A stretch of DNA of 64,000 nt from Rhodoferax sp. AJA081-3. GTDB taxonomy: Bacteria > Pseudomonadota > Gammaproteobacteria > Burkholderiales > Burkholderiaceae_C. The DNA lies in assembly GCF_017798165.1 (NCBI RefSeq), contig NZ_CP059068.1:2046001-2110000 (forward strand), read 5' to 3'. A model generated the notes under the pieces. The model was not told where the DNA came from and ran no database searches. It saw nothing but the letters and a program-made list of their open reading frames with translations. Position numbers and translations under genes: made by a program. Positions 34,836 to 44,753 of the stretch are shown here, one piece after another; position 1 is the stretch's first letter, and the number at the start of each line of letters is the position of its first letter.

Positions 34836-36488
34836 TCAAGCCCGCAGCAAGCCCAACAAACCTGCCGTGGAACCATCCAAGCCAGAAGCTTCGCCACTCA
34901 ACAACCTAGCCTCCACGTCCTTGGCCAAGACCTTGCCCAGCTCCACGCCCCACTGGTCAAAACTGTTAATACCCCAGATGGAGCCGCTGACAAACACACG
35001 GTGCTCCTGCAAGGCAATCAGAGCACCCAACGTGGTCGGTGTGAGTTCATCCAACAACAAGAAGGTGCTGGGGCGGTTACCAGAAAAATTCTTGTGCCCA
35101 CCCGTGGGCGTTATGCCCCCACGCGCGTCCACTGCGTGTGACTTGCTGCCCCCCAAGGGGGCTACGTCGCCTTGGGACGGCCCGGCGGCGTCGTGCTTGC
35201 CCACCATCAGCGCCTGCGCCTGCGCCAGCACATTCGCCAGCAGCAATGTCTGGTGGCCTTCTAACGCGTGCCTGGCTTTTTTCACCGCCACAAACTCCAC
35301 CGGCACCACATCGGTCCCCTGGTGCAGCATCTGAAAGTAGGCGTGTTGTCCGTTGGTACCGGGCTCTCCCCATAGCGCGGGTGAGGTGGCAAACGGCAGG
35401 GCCTCGCCCGCGGCGTCCACGCGTTTGCCATTGCTCTCCATCTCCAGCTGCTGCAGGTAAGCGGGATAACGTTTCAGCGCGCTGTGGTACGGCGCAATGC
35501 TGCGGCTGGTAAAGCCATGGAAGTTGCGGTACCAGACATCCAGCAGGCCCAGGCGCACCGGCAGGTTGCTCTCCAGCGGCGCGGTGCGAAAGTGTTCGTC
35601 CATGTCGTGTGCACCGGCCAAAAAGGCTTTGAAACCCTGAGGCCCGATCGCCATCGCCAGCGGCAGGCCTATGGCCGACCACAACGAATACCGTCCGCCG
35701 ACCCAGTCCCAAAAACCAAAGGTGGTGCTGATGCCAAAGGCCTTAGCAGCCTCCACATTGGTCGTCAGCGCCGCAAAGTGCCGCGCCGTGTCCGTGCCAC
35801 CCTGCGCCGCAAACCAGGCCTTGGCCGAGCGCGCGTTGGTCATGGTCTCTATGGTGGTGAAGGTCTTGCTGGCAATCAGAAACAGTGTGCTCTCGGGCTT
35901 GAGTTTCTTCAGCACCGCGTCCAGCTCGTGACCATCCACGTTGGATACGAAGTGGAAGCGCTTGCCGGGTATCGCAAACGCATCCAGTGCCAGCACCGCC
36001 ATTTGTGGGCCCAGGTCGGAGCCGCCAATGCCGATGTTGACCACATCGGTAATGGCTGCGTCGTCGCGCACGGTTTGGGCGTAGGCCAGCATGGCGTCCA
36101 GCGTGGTGTGCACCTGGCTCAGCTCTTTAGCTACATTTTCTATAGCATAACCGTTATATCCAACGGGGGCTAGGGGCGGAAAGCGCAAAAGCCAATGCAT
36201 CACCGCACGGCTCTCCGTGTTGTTAATGGCCGCGCCGGCAAACATCGCGTCGCGGTGTGCCTCCACACCGCATTCGCGCGCCAGGTTCAGCAACAGGGTT
36301 TCGGTATCCGCATCCCAAAGGTTCTTGGACAGATCCGCAAACACATGGGGCGCGGACTGGCTGAAGCGCGCAAAACGTTCGGCGTCGCTGGCAAAAGCCT
36401 GGCGCAAATCCATCCCGGCGGCGCCGTTGGCAAACGCGGCTTGGAGTGCACCCCAGGCGGCGGTGCGGTCACAACGAACACGGGTCAT
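34836..36488 (-). CDS. pgi: Glucose-6-phosphate isomerase with two repeat-derived segments
   Basis: A 550-residue Pgi interconverting glucose-6-P and fructose-6-P. Signature segments NIGIGGSDLGPQM, VGGRYSLWSAIG, GEPGTNGQHAYFQMLHQG and FDQWGVELGK carry the substrate-binding and catalytic Glu, His and Lys residues. Two stretches look foreign. Residues about 106-119 (around GYNGYAIENVA) are encoded by a copy of the CGGGGGCTAG repeat (36131-36173). Residues about 433-458 (around DVAPLGGSKSHAVD) are encoded by another GC-rich repeat (35114-35190). Both keep the frame open. Overall length is near that of E. coli Pgi (549), so length alone does not reveal the insertions. tal lies 4 bp upstream. Confidence 0.93.
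   Translation of the reverse strand: MTRVRCDRTAAWGALQAAFANGAAGMDLRQAFASDAERFARFSQSAPHVFADLSKNLWDADTETLLLNLARECGVEAHRDAMFAGAAINNTESRAVMHWLLRFPPLAPVGYNGYAIENVAKELSQVHTTLDAMLAYAQTVRDDAAITDVVNIGIGGSDLGPQMAVLALDAFAIPGKRFHFVSNVDGHELDAVLKKLKPESTLFLIASKTFTTIETMTNARSAKAWFAAQGGTDTARHFAALTTNVEAAKAFGISTTFGFWDWVGGRYSLWSAIGLPLAMAIGPQGFKAFLAGAHDMDEHFRTAPLESNLPVRLGLLDVWYRNFHGFTSRSIAPYHSALKRYPAYLQQLEMESNGKRVDAAGEALPFATSPALWGEPGTNGQHAYFQMLHQGTDVVPVEFVAVKKARHALEGHQTLLLANVLAQAQALMVGKHDAAGPSQGDVAPLGGSKSHAVDARGGITPTGGHKNFSGNRPSTFLLLDELTPTTLGALIALQEHRVFVSGSIWGINSFDQWGVELGKVLAKDVEARLLSGEASGLDGSTAGLLGLLRA
35114..35190. repeat. GC-rich palindromic repeat inside pgi coding sequence
   Basis: This stretch contains GCCCCCCAAGGGGGC, a small hairpin, followed by a GGGACGGCCCGGCGGC tail. 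As I recall, this arrangement is common between genes in Comamonadaceae genomes. Here it lies in frame inside pgi, encoding an insert absent from typical Pgi sequences. Confidence 0.6.
36131..36173 (+). repeat. CGGGGGCTAG repeat, copy 4, inside pgi
   Basis: GCTAcattttcTATAGC followed by CGGGGGCTAG at 36164-36173. The architecture is the same as in the intergenic copies, but this one lies within the pgi reading frame. Confidence 0.75.
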
Positions 36489-36492
36489 GGCG

Positions 36493-37440
36493 TCACGCAG
36501 CCAGCATCAGCTGTTCGAGCTTGACGGCGTCCACACAGAAAGCGCGAATGCCTTCAGCCAGTTTTTCAGTGGCCATGGCGTCTTCGTTCAGGGCGTAGCG
36601 GAAACCGGCTTCGTCATATTGCACAGGCTGCAGGTCCAACTGATGGGCACGGTTGGCGTCCAGTGCTTTTTCCAGCGGAGCCTCCGTGGCGGCCAGAGTG
36701 GCCAACAGGTCAGGGCTGATGGTCAGCAGGTCACATCCTGCCAGCGCCGTGATTTGGCCCACGTTGCGAAAGCTCGCACCCATGACCTCGGTGGTGATGC
36801 CGAACTTCTTGTAGTAGTTGTAGATCTGGGTGACGGACAACACGCCAGGGTCGTTGGCACCGGCGCGTTCAGTCTCCACCCAGGCGGCACCGGCAGACTT
36901 CTTGTACCAGTCGTAAATGCGGCCGACAAACGGGGAAATCAGTTGCACCTTGGCTTGGCCGCAGGCTACGGCCTGGCAGAACGAAAACAACAAAGTGAGG
37001 TTGGTGTGAATACCCTTGCGCTCCAGCTGCTGGGCGGCTTGAATGCCTTCCCAAGTGGCGGCTACCTTGATCAACACACGGTCCACCGGAATGCTTTGTG
37101 CCTGGTACAACTCGATCAGGCGCTCGCCACGCGCCACGGTGGCACTGGTGTCAAAACTCAGGCGGGCATCGACCTCGGTGGATACACGCCCGGGGATGAT
37201 GGAGAGGATCTCGCAACCAAAACGCACCAGCAGTCGGTCCATGGTTTCATCCAACGGGCGGTCACGGAACTGTGCCACTGTGTCCTTGAGCAATGGCCCG
37301 TAATCGGGCTTCTGCACCGCCTTGAGGATCAGCGAAGGATTGGTCGTTGCGTCCTGCGGCTGGAAGGCGCTGAGTTGCTTGAAGTCGCCGGTGTCGGCTA
37401 CGACCGTGGTGAATTGTTTGAGTGCGTCGAGTTGATTCAT
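36493..37440 (-). CDS. tal: Transaldolase
   Basis: A 315-residue TIM-barrel enzyme of the non-oxidative pentose phosphate pathway, moving a dihydroxyacetone unit between sugar phosphates. [12 protein letters not shown] near residue 30 and the Schiff-base Lys in [15 protein letters not shown] near residue 130 identify the TalA/TalB group. The gene starts 68 bp from the divergent zwf gene and is followed 4 bp later by pgi, forming a sugar-phosphate operon. Confidence 0.96.
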   Translation of the reverse strand: MNQLDALKQFTTVVADTGDFKQLSAFQPQDATTNPSLILKAVQKPDYGPLLKDTVAQFRDRPLDETMDRLLVRFGCEILSIIPGRVSTEVDARLSFDTSATVARGERLIELYQAQSIPVDRVLIKVAATWEGIQAAQQLERKGIHTNLTLLFSFCQAVACGQAKVQLISPFVGRIYDWYKKSAGAAWVETERAGANDPGVLSVTQIYNYYKKFGITTEVMGASFRNVGQITALAGCDLLTISPDLLATLAATEAPLEKALDANRAHQLDLQPVQYDEAGFRYALNEDAMATEKLAEGIRAFCVDAVKLEQLMLAA

Positions 37441-37463
37441 GGTTGAATTATCCGTGAAACAAA

Positions 37464-37493
37464 GTTACATTACCGTGTCTTCTTTCATGTAAC
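37464..37493. promoter_or_regulatory. Inverted repeat in the tal/zwf divergent promoter (candidate HexR operator)
   Basis: GTTACAT (37464-37470) and ATGTAAC (37487-37493) are perfect inverted 7-bp arms 16 bp apart. They fill the short gap between divergent tal and zwf. HexR/RpiR proteins bind TGTAA-rich palindromes, and hexR is the gene after zwf, so autogenous control of both operons is inferred. Confidence 0.5.
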
Positions 37494-37508
37494 TCCAAAA
37501 TTTTCTCT

Positions 37509-38975
37509 ATGAGCTTTGATCTTGTCTTGTTCGGTGGCACGGGTGATTTGGCCTGGCGCAAACTCATGCCCGCGCTGTTTCAGGCCTTTCGCCACGGCTC
37601 TCTGCCCGAGGGCGGACGCATCATCGGCGTAGGGCGGGACGACCTGAGTGGCGAGCAGTACCGGTCGCTGATCCAGGCGCGATTTGACAAGGTCGACCTG
37701 GCCAAACGGCCCAGCGCAGAAGAGTTTGCGCGTTTTGCCGCCCTGTTGGACTTTGTCCGCATGGACCTGTCCAAGCCCGAGGATTACATCCACCTGGCTA
37801 ACGCACTGCAGTCCCGCAATGCGGATACTGTGGTCATGTACCTGGCCACCGCGCCCAGTCTGTTCACCACGGTCTGTGAACAGCTGGCGGCCGCCAAACT
37901 CAACACGCCCCACACGCGTATCGTGCTGGAGAAACCCCTGGGGCACGACCTGGCCTCCAACCGCGCCATCAACCACACGGTGCGCCGGTTTTTTGACGAG
38001 AAGCAGGTCTTTCGCATCGACCACTACCTGGGCAAGCCCGCGGTACAAAATCTGTTTGCGCTGCGTTTTGGCAACGCCCTGTTTGAGCCCCTGTGGCGCC
38101 GTGAGCACATTGCCAACATCCAGATCACCATCTCTGAAGACCTGGGTGTGGAGAAACGCGGCGCGTTTTACGAGACCACCGGCGCGCTGCGTGACATGGT
38201 GCAGAACCACGCCTTGCAACTGCTGTGTGCCATTGGCATGGAGCCACCCATCAACTCCCACGCCGATGCCATCCGCGACGAAAAGCTCAAGGTGCTGCGT
38301 TCACTCAAGCCCTGGACACAGGAGTCTTTGACACAAGACGTGGTGCGCGGCCAGTACGCCAGCGGCAGCATCGATGGCGCCAAGGTGCCCGGTTACCGCG
38401 AAGAACTAGGCGTCAACCCGCAGAGCAATACCGAAACTTTTGTCGCACTGCGTACCGAAATCGCCAACTGGCGCTGGGCCGGTGTGCCGTTTTACATCCG
38501 CACCGGCAAGCGCCTGACGGGCCGTGATGCCCACATCGTGGTCAACTTCCGGCCCACGCCGCATGCGATTTTTAACTCCCAGATTGGGGTTGCCAATCGC
38601 CTGGTCATCAACCTGCAGCCCAAGGATGGCTTGGAACTGCATCTACTGGCGCAAGGACAAAACAACCGCCAGGCCAAGGCCGGTGCAGCGCAAGCCCTGG
38701 TGCCAGTTCAACTGGACCTGGACTTTGACAAACGTTTTGGCTCCGAGCGTGTAGGCGCCTACGAGCGCTTGCTGTTGGACGTGATCGACGACCGCCTGAA
38801 CCTGTTTGTGCGCAGCGATGAACAAGAGGAGGCATGGCGCTGGGTGGAGCCCATCATGAACCACTGGACCAATGATGCCCAGGGCCCGCGCATGTATGCT
38901 GCCGGTAGCTGGGGGCCGAGTGCATCCAGCGCGATGATTGCCCGTGACGGTTATTGCTGGTCTGAAGAAAGCTAA
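37509..38975 (+). CDS. zwf: Glucose-6-phosphate 1-dehydrogenase
   Basis: A 488-residue enzyme oxidising glucose-6-P to 6-phosphogluconolactone with NADP+. The dinucleotide loop is FGGTGDLAWRK (residues 8-18), EKPLGHDL carries the conserved Lys, and RIDHYLGKPAVQN near residue 170 is the active-site signature with the catalytic His. It is the first oxidative step of the pentose phosphate and Entner-Doudoroff routes. hexR follows 39 bp downstream. Confidence 0.97.
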   Translation: MSFDLVLFGGTGDLAWRKLMPALFQAFRHGSLPEGGRIIGVGRDDLSGEQYRSLIQARFDKVDLAKRPSAEEFARFAALLDFVRMDLSKPEDYIHLANALQSRNADTVVMYLATAPSLFTTVCEQLAAAKLNTPHTRIVLEKPLGHDLASNRAINHTVRRFFDEKQVFRIDHYLGKPAVQNLFALRFGNALFEPLWRREHIANIQITISEDLGVEKRGAFYETTGALRDMVQNHALQLLCAIGMEPPINSHADAIRDEKLKVLRSLKPWTQESLTQDVVRGQYASGSIDGAKVPGYREELGVNPQSNTETFVALRTEIANWRWAGVPFYIRTGKRLTGRDAHIVVNFRPTPHAIFNSQIGVANRLVINLQPKDGLELHLLAQGQNNRQAKAGAAQALVPVQLDLDFDKRFGSERVGAYERLLLDVIDDRLNLFVRSDEQEEAWRWVEPIMNHWTNDAQGPRMYAAGSWGPSASSAMIARDGYCWSEES

Positions 38976-39014
38976 AAGTATGTATTTGAAACCCACACAC
39001 AAGGTCGGCTTGCC

Positions 39015-39863
39015 ATGCTAGACCGTATTCAGGCTGCCCTTCCCTCTCTGGCCCCTGCGGAGCAACGTGTGGGAAAACTCTGCCTGGCAGACCCGCGCAT
39101 GTTTGCCAAGCTGCCGGTCAGCGTGCTGGCCGACCGCTCACACGTCAGCAAACCCACTGTGGTGCGGTTTTGCCGCAGCGTGGGTTATGACGGGCTTGCC
39201 GACTTCAAGCGCAAACTGGCAGGCACGGTTAACGAGGGGGTGCCGTTTATCCACCGCAGTGTGGACACCGATGACAAAACCTCGGACGTGATGGTCAAGG
39301 TCATCGACAACACGGTGGCCGCCTTCCTGAAATACCGCAACGAGGCCAGCACCCTCGCGCTGGACAAGGCCATAGCCGCCTTGCTGCTGGCCTACCAGGA
39401 CAAACACCGCATCCTGTTTTTCGGTGTGGGTAATTCGGGCGTGGTGGCCCAGGACGCGCACCACAAGTTTTTCCGCCTGGGTGTCAACACGGTTTCCTAC
39501 AGTGACGGGCACATGCAGGTCATGAGTGCATCGGCGTTGGAGCCGGGGGATTGTGTGGTCGTCATCAGCAACTCCGGTCGCACCCGGGACTTGATGGACG
39601 CCTGCGACATCGCGCGCAAAAACGGCGCTACCACCATTGTGATCACCGCCAGCGGTTCACCCTTGGCCAGCGCGGGGCATATCCACCTCAGCGCCGACCA
39701 TCCGGAGAGCTTTGACAAGTACAGCCCCATGGTCTCGCGCCTCTTGCACCTGATGATCATCGACATCCTGGCCACCTGCATGGCACTGCGCATTGGTGGA
39801 GCGACGCTGCAACCCCTGCTGCGCGAAATGAAGAGCAATTTGCGCAGCAAACGCTACACCTGA
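39015..39863 (+). CDS. hexR: RpiR-family sugar-phosphate regulator HexR
   Basis: A 282-residue regulator: an RpiR helix-turn-helix at about residues 1-75 (VSVLADRSHVSKPTVVRFCRSVGY) and a SIS sugar-phosphate-binding domain at about 115-250 (RILFFGVGNSGVVAQDAHHKF, VVISNSGRTRDLMD). HexR proteins sense 2-keto-3-deoxy-6-phosphogluconate and control zwf, edd/eda and related genes. Its position directly after zwf supports that role. A bidirectional terminator follows. Confidence 0.9.
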   Translation: MLDRIQAALPSLAPAEQRVGKLCLADPRMFAKLPVSVLADRSHVSKPTVVRFCRSVGYDGLADFKRKLAGTVNEGVPFIHRSVDTDDKTSDVMVKVIDNTVAAFLKYRNEASTLALDKAIAALLLAYQDKHRILFFGVGNSGVVAQDAHHKFFRLGVNTVSYSDGHMQVMSASALEPGDCVVVISNSGRTRDLMDACDIARKNGATTIVITASGSPLASAGHIHLSADHPESFDKYSPMVSRLLHLMIIDILATCMALRIGGATLQPLLREMKSNLRSKRYT

Positions 39864-39880
39864 AACGACACCAAGAATGC

Positions 39881-39915
39881 AAAAACCCCGCTACGTTGCC
39901 GTAGCGGGGTTTTTG
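39881..39915. terminator. Bidirectional terminator between hexR and the porin gene
   Basis: AAAAACCCCGCTACG (39881-39895) pairs with CGTAGCGGGGTTTTT (39901-39915) across a 5-nt spacer. It ends hexR on the plus strand and the porin on the minus strand. Confidence 0.92.
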
Positions 39916-39951
39916 ACTTGAAACCCTTAACTGGCTTACGCCAGCGTCAGA

Positions 39952-40890
39952 TTAGAAGTTGTGGCGAACGCCAATGCCGTATGTCTTGGACTGAACAGCA
40001 GTCTTCTTGACAGCGGTGCCGGACTTGCCGTCATCGTAGTAAGCGCCGTACACAGTTGTACGCTTGCTCAGGCTGTAACCAGCGTAAGCCAACCAGTTGG
40101 TGTCGTCATAGCCGGTGTCTTGAGCGACGTCAACTGTGAACTTCCATGGGCCCATAGGCAAAGAAGCACCCAAAGACCAACCTTGCGATTGACCAACTGC
40201 GTCTTGGAAGGAAGCTGCAACGATGAACGAACCGAAGTTGTAGTTTGCGCCCAGAGCGTAGTTGCCGTCAGAAGCGTTGCTCAGCTTGTTGTAGGACAGA
40301 GCAGCAGCCAGAGGGCCAGCAGCGTAGATCACATTGGCGTCAACTTTGCTCACGTTTTGGTTAGGAGCAACAGCCAGGTCCAACTCGGTCACATAACCGA
40401 CAGTAGCGGACAGACCACCCATCTTAGGTGTGGTGTAGCTGAATTCGCTGCTGTTGCGCGAACCGGCACCGGCGAAAGCAAACTGGTTGCCAACGGCTGT
40501 GAAGTTAGCAGCGCCAGTCAGTTCCCATGTGGCCACGCCGAAGAACGATGGGGACAGTGTACGGCCAGCCTTCAGGCGACCGAATCCGCCGTCCAGAGCC
40601 ATGTATGCGTAACGGCCGTCAGATGTACCAGTAGCGCCGGTTTCGTAGTTGATGTTTTGTTCGAACTGAGCTGTCAGCTTCATGCCGCCGCCCAGATCTT
40701 CAACAGCGCGGATGCCCCAACGGCTGTTACCGTCGTTCAAAGTGCCATTGCCGGACATCGAAGCGTCGCTACGAGCACCAGCCATGTCGGTTGCGGACAA
40801 GGACAGGTCAGCAACACCGTACAAAGTAACTTGCGCCATGGAGGCGGTCGAAGCGGCCAAAACGGCCAAAGCGATGAGGGTTTTTTTCAT
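39952..40890 (-). CDS. Outer-membrane trimeric porin (Gram-negative porin family)
   Basis: A 312-residue 16-stranded beta-barrel porin of the Burkholderiales type. The signal peptide is MKKTLIALAVLAASTASMA, cleaved before QVTLYGVADLS, the standard first strand. AGRTLSPSF near residue 105 belongs to the constriction-loop region, and the protein ends in GIGVRHNF with the C-terminal Phe required for barrel insertion. Codon use is strongly biased, suggesting high expression. It has its own transcription unit with a 250-bp leader region upstream. Confidence 0.93.
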   Translation of the reverse strand: MKKTLIALAVLAASTASMAQVTLYGVADLSLSATDMAGARSDASMSGNGTLNDGNSRWGIRAVEDLGGGMKLTAQFEQNINYETGATGTSDGRYAYMALDGGFGRLKAGRTLSPSFFGVATWELTGAANFTAVGNQFAFAGAGSRNSSEFSYTTPKMGGLSATVGYVTELDLAVAPNQNVSKVDANVIYAAGPLAAALSYNKLSNASDGNYALGANYNFGSFIVAASFQDAVGQSQGWSLGASLPMGPWKFTVDVAQDTGYDDTNWLAYAGYSLSKRTTVYGAYYDDGKSGTAVKKTAVQSKTYGIGVRHNF

Positions 40891-41143
40891 TTCGGGTTTC
40901 TCAAAAAGGTTAAACAGCGGGCTCAGGTCCTACGGGATCAGAACCCCGGGCCAACCTCCTAGTTCAGGAAGTTGGATGTATTACACCAGACCCATGCCGG
41001 TTTGGCAAAGCATTGACCTTAAAAAGTCGGTAAAAACCCGAAATCCACAGGCTTCCGTTGCAGGGGTGCAACAATTTGTTTCCCCCGTACGACACCCTCA
41101 ATCGCGCTAGACTGGCGCACTGATCTTTTTTCGGAGTGTCCCC

Positions 41144-41761
41144 ATGGATTCGCTGCTAAACGCCGCAGATTCCGCCCTGCGCACGCTGTTTGCGAAGCCA
41201 CATGCCGCGCAGCCCTGCCCTACGCTGGCGGAGCAGGCCACACAGCTCGACGCCTCGCAAAGCCGAGCATCCGCAGCGCTGATGCGGGTTAACCATGTGG
41301 GCGAGGTGTGTGCCCAAGCGTTATACACAGCCCAGGCCCTGACGACACGCAACCCCACCCTGCGCGCCCATTTCACCCAGGCTTGCATCGAAGAAACCGA
41401 CCATTTGGCCTGGACCGCCCAGCGCCTGGACGAATTAAATGCCAGGCCTTCTCTGTTGAATCCGCTCTGGTATGCCGGCGCGTTTGGGCTCGGGCTTTTA
41501 GCGGGTCGTTTGGGTGACAGGGTCAGCCTGGGCTTCGTTGTAGAAACTGAAATTCAAGTTGGTGCTCACTTGCAAAGTCACTTAGACCAGCTGCCAGTGG
41601 ATGATCATGCCTCACGTGCCATCGTTTCCCAGATGCGGGACGACGAATTGCGGCATGCCCACGCCGCCCAAGATGCCGGCGCCATGGAGTTGCCGCAGCC
41701 GGTTAAAGACATGATGCGCGCCGCCGCCAAGGTCATGACCACCGTGGCGCACCACGTTTAA
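41144..41761 (+). CDS. coq7: Coq7-type ubiquinone biosynthesis hydroxylase
   Basis: A 205-residue di-iron monooxygenase that hydroxylates 3-demethoxyubiquinol in ubiquinone synthesis. The carboxylate/His ligands of the ferritin-like fold are visible: E in [18 protein letters not shown] near residue 85, and ExxH in [14 protein letters not shown] near residue 168. Length is typical of the bacterial Coq7 group. The TAA stop overlaps the stop of the convergent OsmC gene in a shared TTAA. Confidence 0.92.
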   Translation: MDSLLNAADSALRTLFAKPHAAQPCPTLAEQATQLDASQSRASAALMRVNHVGEVCAQALYTAQALTTRNPTLRAHFTQACIEETDHLAWTAQRLDELNARPSLLNPLWYAGAFGLGLLAGRLGDRVSLGFVVETEIQVGAHLQSHLDQLPVDDHASRAIVSQMRDDELRHAHAAQDAGAMELPQPVKDMMRAAAKVMTTVAHHV

Positions 41762-42207
41762 GCGTCTAAAAGCTCAAAACTGGTCGTAATTTCGGCCATC
41801 TTCGCCAACATAATGCTGGCGGAGCAATACTTTTCATGGCTCAGGGCAATCGCCCGTTCGACCGCAACCGCTGGTATCGCCTTTCCGGTCACCGTGAAAT
41901 GCATGTGGATTTTGGTGAACACCTTGGGCTCGGTCTGCGCGCGTTCTGCCGTCAGCTTGACGGTACAGCCCTGCACCGCATGGCGGCCGCGTTTCAAGAT
42001 CAGCACCACGTCATACGCCGTGCAGCCGCCGGTTCCGGCCAATACCGTTTCCATCGGACGGGGCGCCAGGTTTTGGCCGCCGTTCTCCGGCTTATCAGCA
42101 TCGGGGGCGCCGTCCATCACCAGCGTATGGCCGCTGCCGGTTTCGGCTACAAAACCCATCGCAGAGCGTGTGCTCAAGCCCCCGGTCCAACTGACTGTGC
42201 ATTCCAT
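41758..42207 (-). CDS. OsmC/Ohr-family peroxiredoxin-like protein
   Basis: A 149-residue OsmC-fold protein that reduces organic peroxides via two cysteines. Cys in [10 protein letters not shown] near residue 53 and Cys in [11 protein letters not shown] near 128 are the expected pair. The ATG at 42207 follows an excellent AAGGAGC site. Convergent with coq7, overlapping stops by 4 nt; divergent from ilvA. Confidence 0.9.
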   Translation of the reverse strand: MECTVSWTGGLSTRSAMGFVAETGSGHTLVMDGAPDADKPENGGQNLAPRPMETVLAGTGGCTAYDVVLILKRGRHAVQGCTVKLTAERAQTEPKVFTKIHMHFTVTGKAIPAVAVERAIALSHEKYCSASIMLAKMAEITTSFELLDA

Positions 42208-42289
42208 GTTCTTGCTCCTTAGCGTTCGTGGCATGCCGCATCCGCGGCCAAACTGGCGATTATCATGCGTCAACACTTGCCCCTCTGCC

Positions 42290-43855
42290 ATGACGACCCA
42301 ACAGCCACACCATCTGACGCCTGACGACTACCTGAAGAAAATCCTGACCGCCCGTGTCTACGATGTAGCCACAGAATCGGCGCTGGAACCTGCCAAGCAA
42401 TTGGGCAAACGCTTGCACAACACCGTGCTGCTCAAACGTGAAGACCAGCAGCCGGTGCGCAGTTTCAAATTGCGGGGCGCCTACAACAAGATGGCCCATC
42501 TCAGCGCAGAACAGTTGGCCAAAGGTGTAATTTGCGCCTCTGCCGGGAACCACGCCCAAGGTGTGGCACTCAGCGCACACAAACTAGGCGCGCGGGCCGT
42601 CATCGTGATGCCGACCACCACACCCCAGGTCAAGGTAGACGCCGTGCGCGGCTTCGGTGGCGAAGTGGTGCTGCATGGCGACAGCTACTCGGACGCTTAT
42701 GCCCATTCGTTAGCCTTGCAGAAGAAGCAGGGGCTGACCTTCGTCCACCCGTTTGACGACCCCGATGTGATTGCCGGCCAGGGCACGATTGCGATGGAAA
42801 TCCTGCGCCAGGTGCAAACCTTGCACAAACCATTGGATGCCGTTTTTGTGGCCATCGGCGGCGGCGGATTGGTATCGGGCGTGGCCAACTACATCAAGGC
42901 TGTGGACCCGCGTATCAAGGTCATTGGTGTGCAAACCAGCGACTCCGACGCCATGCTGCAATCGGTTACCGCAAAACAGCGGGTTACCCTGGACGATGTT
43001 GGCCTGTTTGCCGATGGTACCGCCGTAAAACTGGTGGGTGAAGAAACTTTCCGGATTGCCAGCGGCCTGGTTGATGAATACATCGTGGTGGACACCGACG
43101 CGGTGTGCGCCGCCATCAAGGACATCTTTATCGACACCCGCAGCATTGTTGAGCCCTCAGGCGCGATGGCTGTCGCGGCGGTCAAACAATACGTCGCCAC
43201 AAACAAAACCAAGGGTGAGACCTATGCCGCCATTTTGTGCGGCGCCAACATGAATTTCGACCGCCTGCGTTTTGTAGCGGAGCGGGCGGAAGTAGGTGAA
43301 GAACGCGAGGCGCTCTTTGCCGTCACCATTCCCGAAGAACGCGGCAGCTTCAAACGCTTTTGTGAACTGATCGGCGAACTGCCCGGCGGCCCACGCAACG
43401 TGACCGAATTCAACTACCGCATCAGCGATTCCGCAAAAGCCCACGTATTTGTAGGCCTGACCACGCAGGGCAAGGGTGAATCGGGCAAGGTGGCACTCAA
43501 CTTCACCAAACACGGTTTCCAGACACTGGACCTGACCCATGACGAGCTGGCCAAGGAACACATCCGCCACATGGTCGGCGGCCACTCTGCATTGGCAGAT
43601 AACGAGCGCTTGTTGCGCTTTGTATTCCCCGAACGCCCAGGTGCACTGATGAAGTTTCTGAGCCTGATGCGACCCGGCTGGAACATCAGCCTGTTCCACT
43701 ACCGCAACCAGGGTGCAGATTACGGGCGCATCCTGGTGGGCCTGCAGGTACCCAAGACCGACGACAAGGCCTTTGCCAAGTTCCTGCAAACCCTGGACTT
43801 TCCGTACGTAGAAGAGACCCACAATCCGGTCTACCGCATGTTCCTGCAAAGCTGA
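42290..43855 (+). CDS. ilvA: Threonine ammonia-lyase (biosynthetic)
   Basis: A 521-residue PLP enzyme making 2-oxobutanoate from threonine, the first step of isoleucine synthesis. K60 in RSFKLRGAYNK forms the internal aldimine; the glycine-rich phosphate-binding loop is GGGGLVSGVA near residue 190. Two C-terminal ACT-like regulatory regions (about 335-420 and 430-521) indicate feedback control by isoleucine/valine. The ATG at 42290 is chosen; the open frame extends upstream into the OsmC gene but without supporting homology. A nucleotidase gene starts 1 bp after its stop. Confidence 0.95.
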   Translation: MTTQQPHHLTPDDYLKKILTARVYDVATESALEPAKQLGKRLHNTVLLKREDQQPVRSFKLRGAYNKMAHLSAEQLAKGVICASAGNHAQGVALSAHKLGARAVIVMPTTTPQVKVDAVRGFGGEVVLHGDSYSDAYAHSLALQKKQGLTFVHPFDDPDVIAGQGTIAMEILRQVQTLHKPLDAVFVAIGGGGLVSGVANYIKAVDPRIKVIGVQTSDSDAMLQSVTAKQRVTLDDVGLFADGTAVKLVGEETFRIASGLVDEYIVVDTDAVCAAIKDIFIDTRSIVEPSGAMAVAAVKQYVATNKTKGETYAAILCGANMNFDRLRFVAERAEVGEEREALFAVTIPEERGSFKRFCELIGELPGGPRNVTEFNYRISDSAKAHVFVGLTTQGKGESGKVALNFTKHGFQTLDLTHDELAKEHIRHMVGGHSALADNERLLRFVFPERPGALMKFLSLMRPGWNISLFHYRNQGADYGRILVGLQVPKTDDKAFAKFLQTLDFPYVEETHNPVYRMFLQS

Positions 43856-43856
43856 T

Positions 43857-44753
43857 ATGGGAATATCTCTGGACGGCAAACTGGTGGTGGCGATATCGAG
43901 CCGCGCACTGTTCGACTTTGAAGAAGAGAACCAGGTCTTCGAGCAAAACGACGACACGGCCTACATGCGTTTGCAGTTGGAGCGTTTGGACATCCCGGCC
44001 AAACCCGGCGTGGCGTTTTCGCTGGTGCAGAAACTTTTGGCCTTCAATGACACGGCGTCGCAAAAGGTTGAGGTTGTCATTCTGTCGCGAAACGACCCCG
44101 TCAGCGGTCTGCGTGTCATGAAGTCGGCCGCGCACTATGCGCTGCCCATCATTCGTTGTTCATTCACGCGGGGCGAACCTCCGTGGCGCTACCTCAAGCC
44201 TCTGCATGCCAATCTGTTTCTGAGCACCCACCTCAGCGATGTACGCGCAGCCCTGGCCGCTGGTGTGCCGGCCGCGCAGGTGTACCCGCTGTCAGCACAT
44301 GCCAGTGTCGCCCACCCCCATGAAGTGCGGATCGCGTTTGACGGCGACGCCGTGCTGTTCAGCGATGAAGCGGAAAGGGTGTACCAGGACCAAGGCTTGA
44401 ATGCATTCCAACAGCACGAAATGGACAAAGTGGCCCTGCCCCTTCCAGACGGCCCTTTCAAGCCCCTACTGGTCGCCTTGCATGCACTTCAACAAGCCGC
44501 CACGCCACACATGCGCATTCGTACCGCGCTGGTCACCGCCCGCAGTGCCCCGGCCCACGAACGCGCCATCCGCACGTTGATGAACTGGAATATTGCGGTG
44601 GATGAGGCCATGTTCCTGGGCGGCCTGGACAAAGGCGAGTTTCTGCGCGAGTTCGAGCCCGACTTCTTTTTTGACGACCAGACCGGGCACATCGAATCTG
44701 CAGCCCGGCACGTTCCGTCGGGCCATGTTGCCAGTGGCGTGCGCAACGGTTAA
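43857..44753 (+). CDS. Cytosolic 5'-nucleotidase (NT5C1-like family)
   Basis: A 298-residue protein with the pattern of the bacterial 5'-nucleotidase family related to c[22 protein letters not shown] at the start, [18 protein letters not shown] near residue 75, [19 protein letters not shown] near 158 and [13 protein letters not shown] near 275. These correspond to modified HAD motifs. It probably dephosphorylates AMP or IMP. Start 1 bp after ilvA suggests co-transcription. The stop overlaps that of convergent queC. Confidence 0.85.
   Translation: MGISLDGKLVVAISSRALFDFEEENQVFEQNDDTAYMRLQLERLDIPAKPGVAFSLVQKLLAFNDTASQKVEVVILSRNDPVSGLRVMKSAAHYALPIIRCSFTRGEPPWRYLKPLHANLFLSTHLSDVRAALAAGVPAAQVYPLSAHASVAHPHEVRIAFDGDAVLFSDEAERVYQDQGLNAFQQHEMDKVALPLPDGPFKPLLVALHALQQAATPHMRIRTALVTARSAPAHERAIRTLMNWNIAVDEAMFLGGLDKGEFLREFEPDFFFDDQTGHIESAARHVPSGHVASGVRNG

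Noticed and set aside
41813..42289. Upstream extension of the ilvA frame
   Set aside because: It overlaps the OsmC gene and carries no threonine-deaminase sequence; the ATG at 42290 starts the known family N-terminus.
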